A DNA stretch of 64,000 nt. It comes from Tardibacter chloracetimidivorans (GTDB lineage: Bacteria > Pseudomonadota > Alphaproteobacteria > Sphingomonadales > Sphingomonadaceae). Location: the NCBI RefSeq assembly GCF_001890385.1, contig NZ_CP018221.1:536001-600000 (forward strand), given 5' to 3'. Below the pieces are notes generated by a model, which worked only from the letters and a program-made list of their open reading frames with translations, did no database searches and was not told the origin of the DNA. A program made the translations under genes and the position numbers. This document shows positions 62,471-64,000 of this stretch, piece after piece. Numbering within the stretch: position 1 is the stretch's first letter; each line of letters opens with the position of its first letter.

Positions 62471-63591
62471 ACGCACACGCCCCTTGTTCCAAAAGCAGTC
62501 GGCCTTGATACCCGGCCGCCGCTGACCGGCGCATTAACGCCTGTGGTTTCCGGAAAACTTGTCGGCAAACCTTCGAGATGACGCACCGCGAGATAACCGA
62601 AAGCCTCGGCTTCCGTTGCATCGCCGTTCCATCCGATCTGCTCGACAGGGGCAACGGACAAGCCGCAGCGATCGCCGATCATGGCCATGAGCGTGGAATT
62701 GTGCCGCCCGCCGCCTGCCACATGCACGGCATTGGGCCGCGCCGGACATTGGGCGATCGCCTTCGCCACGGCGGCGGCGGTAAATGCAGTAAGTGTCGCC
62801 GCGCCATCGGCAAGCGGCAGCCCGCGCACCGGATCAAGGGAAAAATCATGGCGGTCCAGCGATTTTGGCGGGACCACCTCGAACCAGGGATGGCCCAGCA
62901 TCTTGCCCAGCACATCGTCGCGAATCTCGCCCTGCGCCGCCACCGCACCACCCATATCGTGCGCGAGCCCTGCCCCGGTCTGCATCCAGTCATCGATCAG
63001 CGCATTTCCGGGGCCGGTGTCGAAGGCCAGCAGACGGCCATCCTCCCCGACAAAGGTGATGTTCCCGACACCGCCCAGGTTGAGCACCACGGCGGGGAGC
63101 AAACCACCGCCAAGCCGGGCGGCGTGATAGACGGGGACCAGGGGCGCGCCCTGCCCGCCAGCCGCCACATCGGCGGTGCGGAAATCGTCGACCACGGCCA
63201 CGCCCAGCGCATCGGCGAGCGCCTGCCCGTCGCCGATCTGCCACGTCCAGCCCCGATCGGGCCGATGGGCAATCGTCTGCCCGTGATAGCCGATAACATG
63301 GACGTCCCTGCCGCTCAGGCCGTGCCGCTCCAGCAAGGCGGTTGCCGCCTCGATATGAAGTCGGTCGACCAGGCGTGCGGCCTCGTCGATTTCAGGCCGT
63401 GCCGTGGGCGCCTCCATCAAGAGCGCGCGCGCCATCGCAAGACGCAGCGCGTCACGCTCGGCAGCGCCATAGGGCAGGCTCAGGAAATCAATGGGCCGGA
63501 CATGATCCGCGCCGTCCGTCTCGACAAGCGCTGCGTCAACGCCGTCCATCGACGTACCCGACATCATGCCCACAGCAAGCACGCTGTTCAT
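62467..63591 (-). CDS. anmK: Anhydro-N-acetylmuramic acid kinase
   Basis: The protein has 374 residues. ASKHA motifs are [64 protein letters not shown] and [12 protein letters not shown]. It phosphorylates and opens anhydro-MurNAc released from peptidoglycan turnover, giving MurNAc-6-phosphate. It is divergent from tyrS with 32 bases between starts, a neighbourhood common in Alphaproteobacteria. The C-terminal 30 residues are more variable and extend past the usual end. Confidence 0.96.
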   Translation of the reverse strand: MNSVLAVGMMSGTSMDGVDAALVETDGADHVRPIDFLSLPYGAAERDALRLAMARALLMEAPTARPEIDEAARLVDRLHIEAATALLERHGLSGRDVHVIGYHGQTIAHRPDRGWTWQIGDGQALADALGVAVVDDFRTADVAAGGQGAPLVPVYHAARLGGGLLPAVVLNLGGVGNITFVGEDGRLLAFDTGPGNALIDDWMQTGAGLAHDMGGAVAAQGEIRDDVLGKMLGHPWFEVVPPKSLDRHDFSLDPVRGLPLADGAATLTAFTAAAVAKAIAQCPARPNAVHVAGGGRHNSTLMAMIGDRCGLSVAPVEQIGWNGDATEAEAFGYLAVRHLEGLPTSFPETTGVNAPVSGGRVSRPTAFGTRGVCV

Positions 63592-63623
63592 GCCGCCCGC
63601 CTCATGCTAACCGCCCGTCCATC

Positions 63624-64000
63624 ATGACCGTATACAAGTCCGACCTGTTGCGCCTGCTCTCCACGAGAGGTTACATCCATCAGATGACCGACGCGAGCGG
63701 TTTGGACTCGCTTGCGCAACGATCCGTCGTTCCGGGCTACATCGGCTTCGATCCGACGGCGCCCTCGCTGCATGTCGGCAGCCTGGTACAGATCATGCTG
63801 CTGCGCAGGCTTCAGCAAACCGGGCACAAGCCGATCGTACTGATGGGCGGCGGCACCGGCAAGATCGGCGATCCGAGCTTCAAGGACGAAGCCCGAAGGC
63901 TGATGAGCGATGAGGTGATCGCCTCCAACATCGCCTCGATCAAGCGAATATTCGAGCAGTTCCTGAGCTTTGGGGACGGGCCGACCGACGCCGTGATGCT
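63624..64000 (+). CDS. tyrS: Tyrosyl-tRNA synthetase, N-terminal part (3' end beyond the window)
   Basis: About 125 residues from the ATG at 63624 are visible; the frame runs off the window end. The class I synthetase motif appears as [17 protein letters not shown] (HIGH equivalent HVGS), followed by [20 protein letters not shown] and TGKIGDPS. The enzyme charges tRNA-Tyr. The KMSKS loop and S4 domain lie outside. Divergent from anmK. Confidence 0.96.
   Translation, partial: MTVYKSDLLRLLSTRGYIHQMTDASGLDSLAQRSVVPGYIGFDPTAPSLHVGSLVQIMLLRRLQQTGHKPIVLMGGGTGKIGDPSFKDEARRLMSDEVIASNIASIKRIFEQFLSFGDGPTDAVM

Overview
The window looks like a GC-rich chromosome segment from a sphingomonad-type alphaproteobacterium. 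The signs are a PEP-CTERM protein with the alphaproteobacterial sorting signature, an SWFGD-plus-DUF2171 protein, a GAAC-N7-GAAC SOS box in front of imuA-imuB-dnaE2, heme-type FixL/FixJ, a large TonB-dependent receptor and NasS/NasT nitrate control. Genes are tightly packed, many overlapping by 1-4 bases. No rRNA, CRISPR array, IS element or intact integrase is visible. The genus cannot be fixed from the sequence alone.

Layout. 1-1450: end of a surface-polysaccharide cluster (deacetylase, FemAB-like protein). 1450-3450: PEP-CTERM protein with a hairpin over its ribosome binding site, a small membrane protein, a tRNA-Asn 3' fragment and an intact tRNA-Lys. 3675-20065: a stress block (beta-CASP nuclease, PEP synthase, Hsp20, APH/P-loop kinase, phosphoribosyltransferase, universal stress protein, two L,D-transpeptidases, alcohol dehydrogenase, receiver protein, FixJ, FixL, erythromycin-esterase protein). 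Its gene content strongly resembles the mycobacterial DosR dormancy regulon; PfkB and Acg-type members survive only as C-terminal fragments. 20149-25560: a sulfide/persulfide oxidation and sulfur transport unit, starting in a beheaded ArsR/BigR regulator and ending against a tRNA-Lys gene cut at its anticodon loop, so it is probably an acquired island.

25609-33969 is mostly housekeeping: folK, family 5 uracil-DNA glycosylase, the agmatine-to-putrescine pair aguA/aguB, an M28 peptidase, rlmE, Ppx/GppA, tRNA-Gln, tRNA-Ala and envelope or small proteins. 34010-38531 is a phosphate-scavenging operon: TonB receptor, exported pyrophosphatase and beta-propeller phytase. 39107-46291 holds a lipoprotein, a third L,D-transpeptidase and the mutasome imuA-imuB-dnaE2. 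46303-50596: a PAS-GGDEF-EAL-PilZ c-di-GMP protein and a two-gene unit of unknown role.

50805-62135 is nitrate assimilation: nasT, nasS, an RNA leader with two hexaloop hairpins and a terminator (the ANTAR target pattern), a PP2C/Ser-Thr kinase fusion on the opposite strand, narK, nirB, nirD, nasA and the siroheme gene cobA. Transport, nitrate reduction to nitrite, nitrite reduction to ammonium and siroheme supply are thus linked, with NasS/NasT as the likely nitrate switch. The window ends with a small exported protein, anmK and the start of tyrS.
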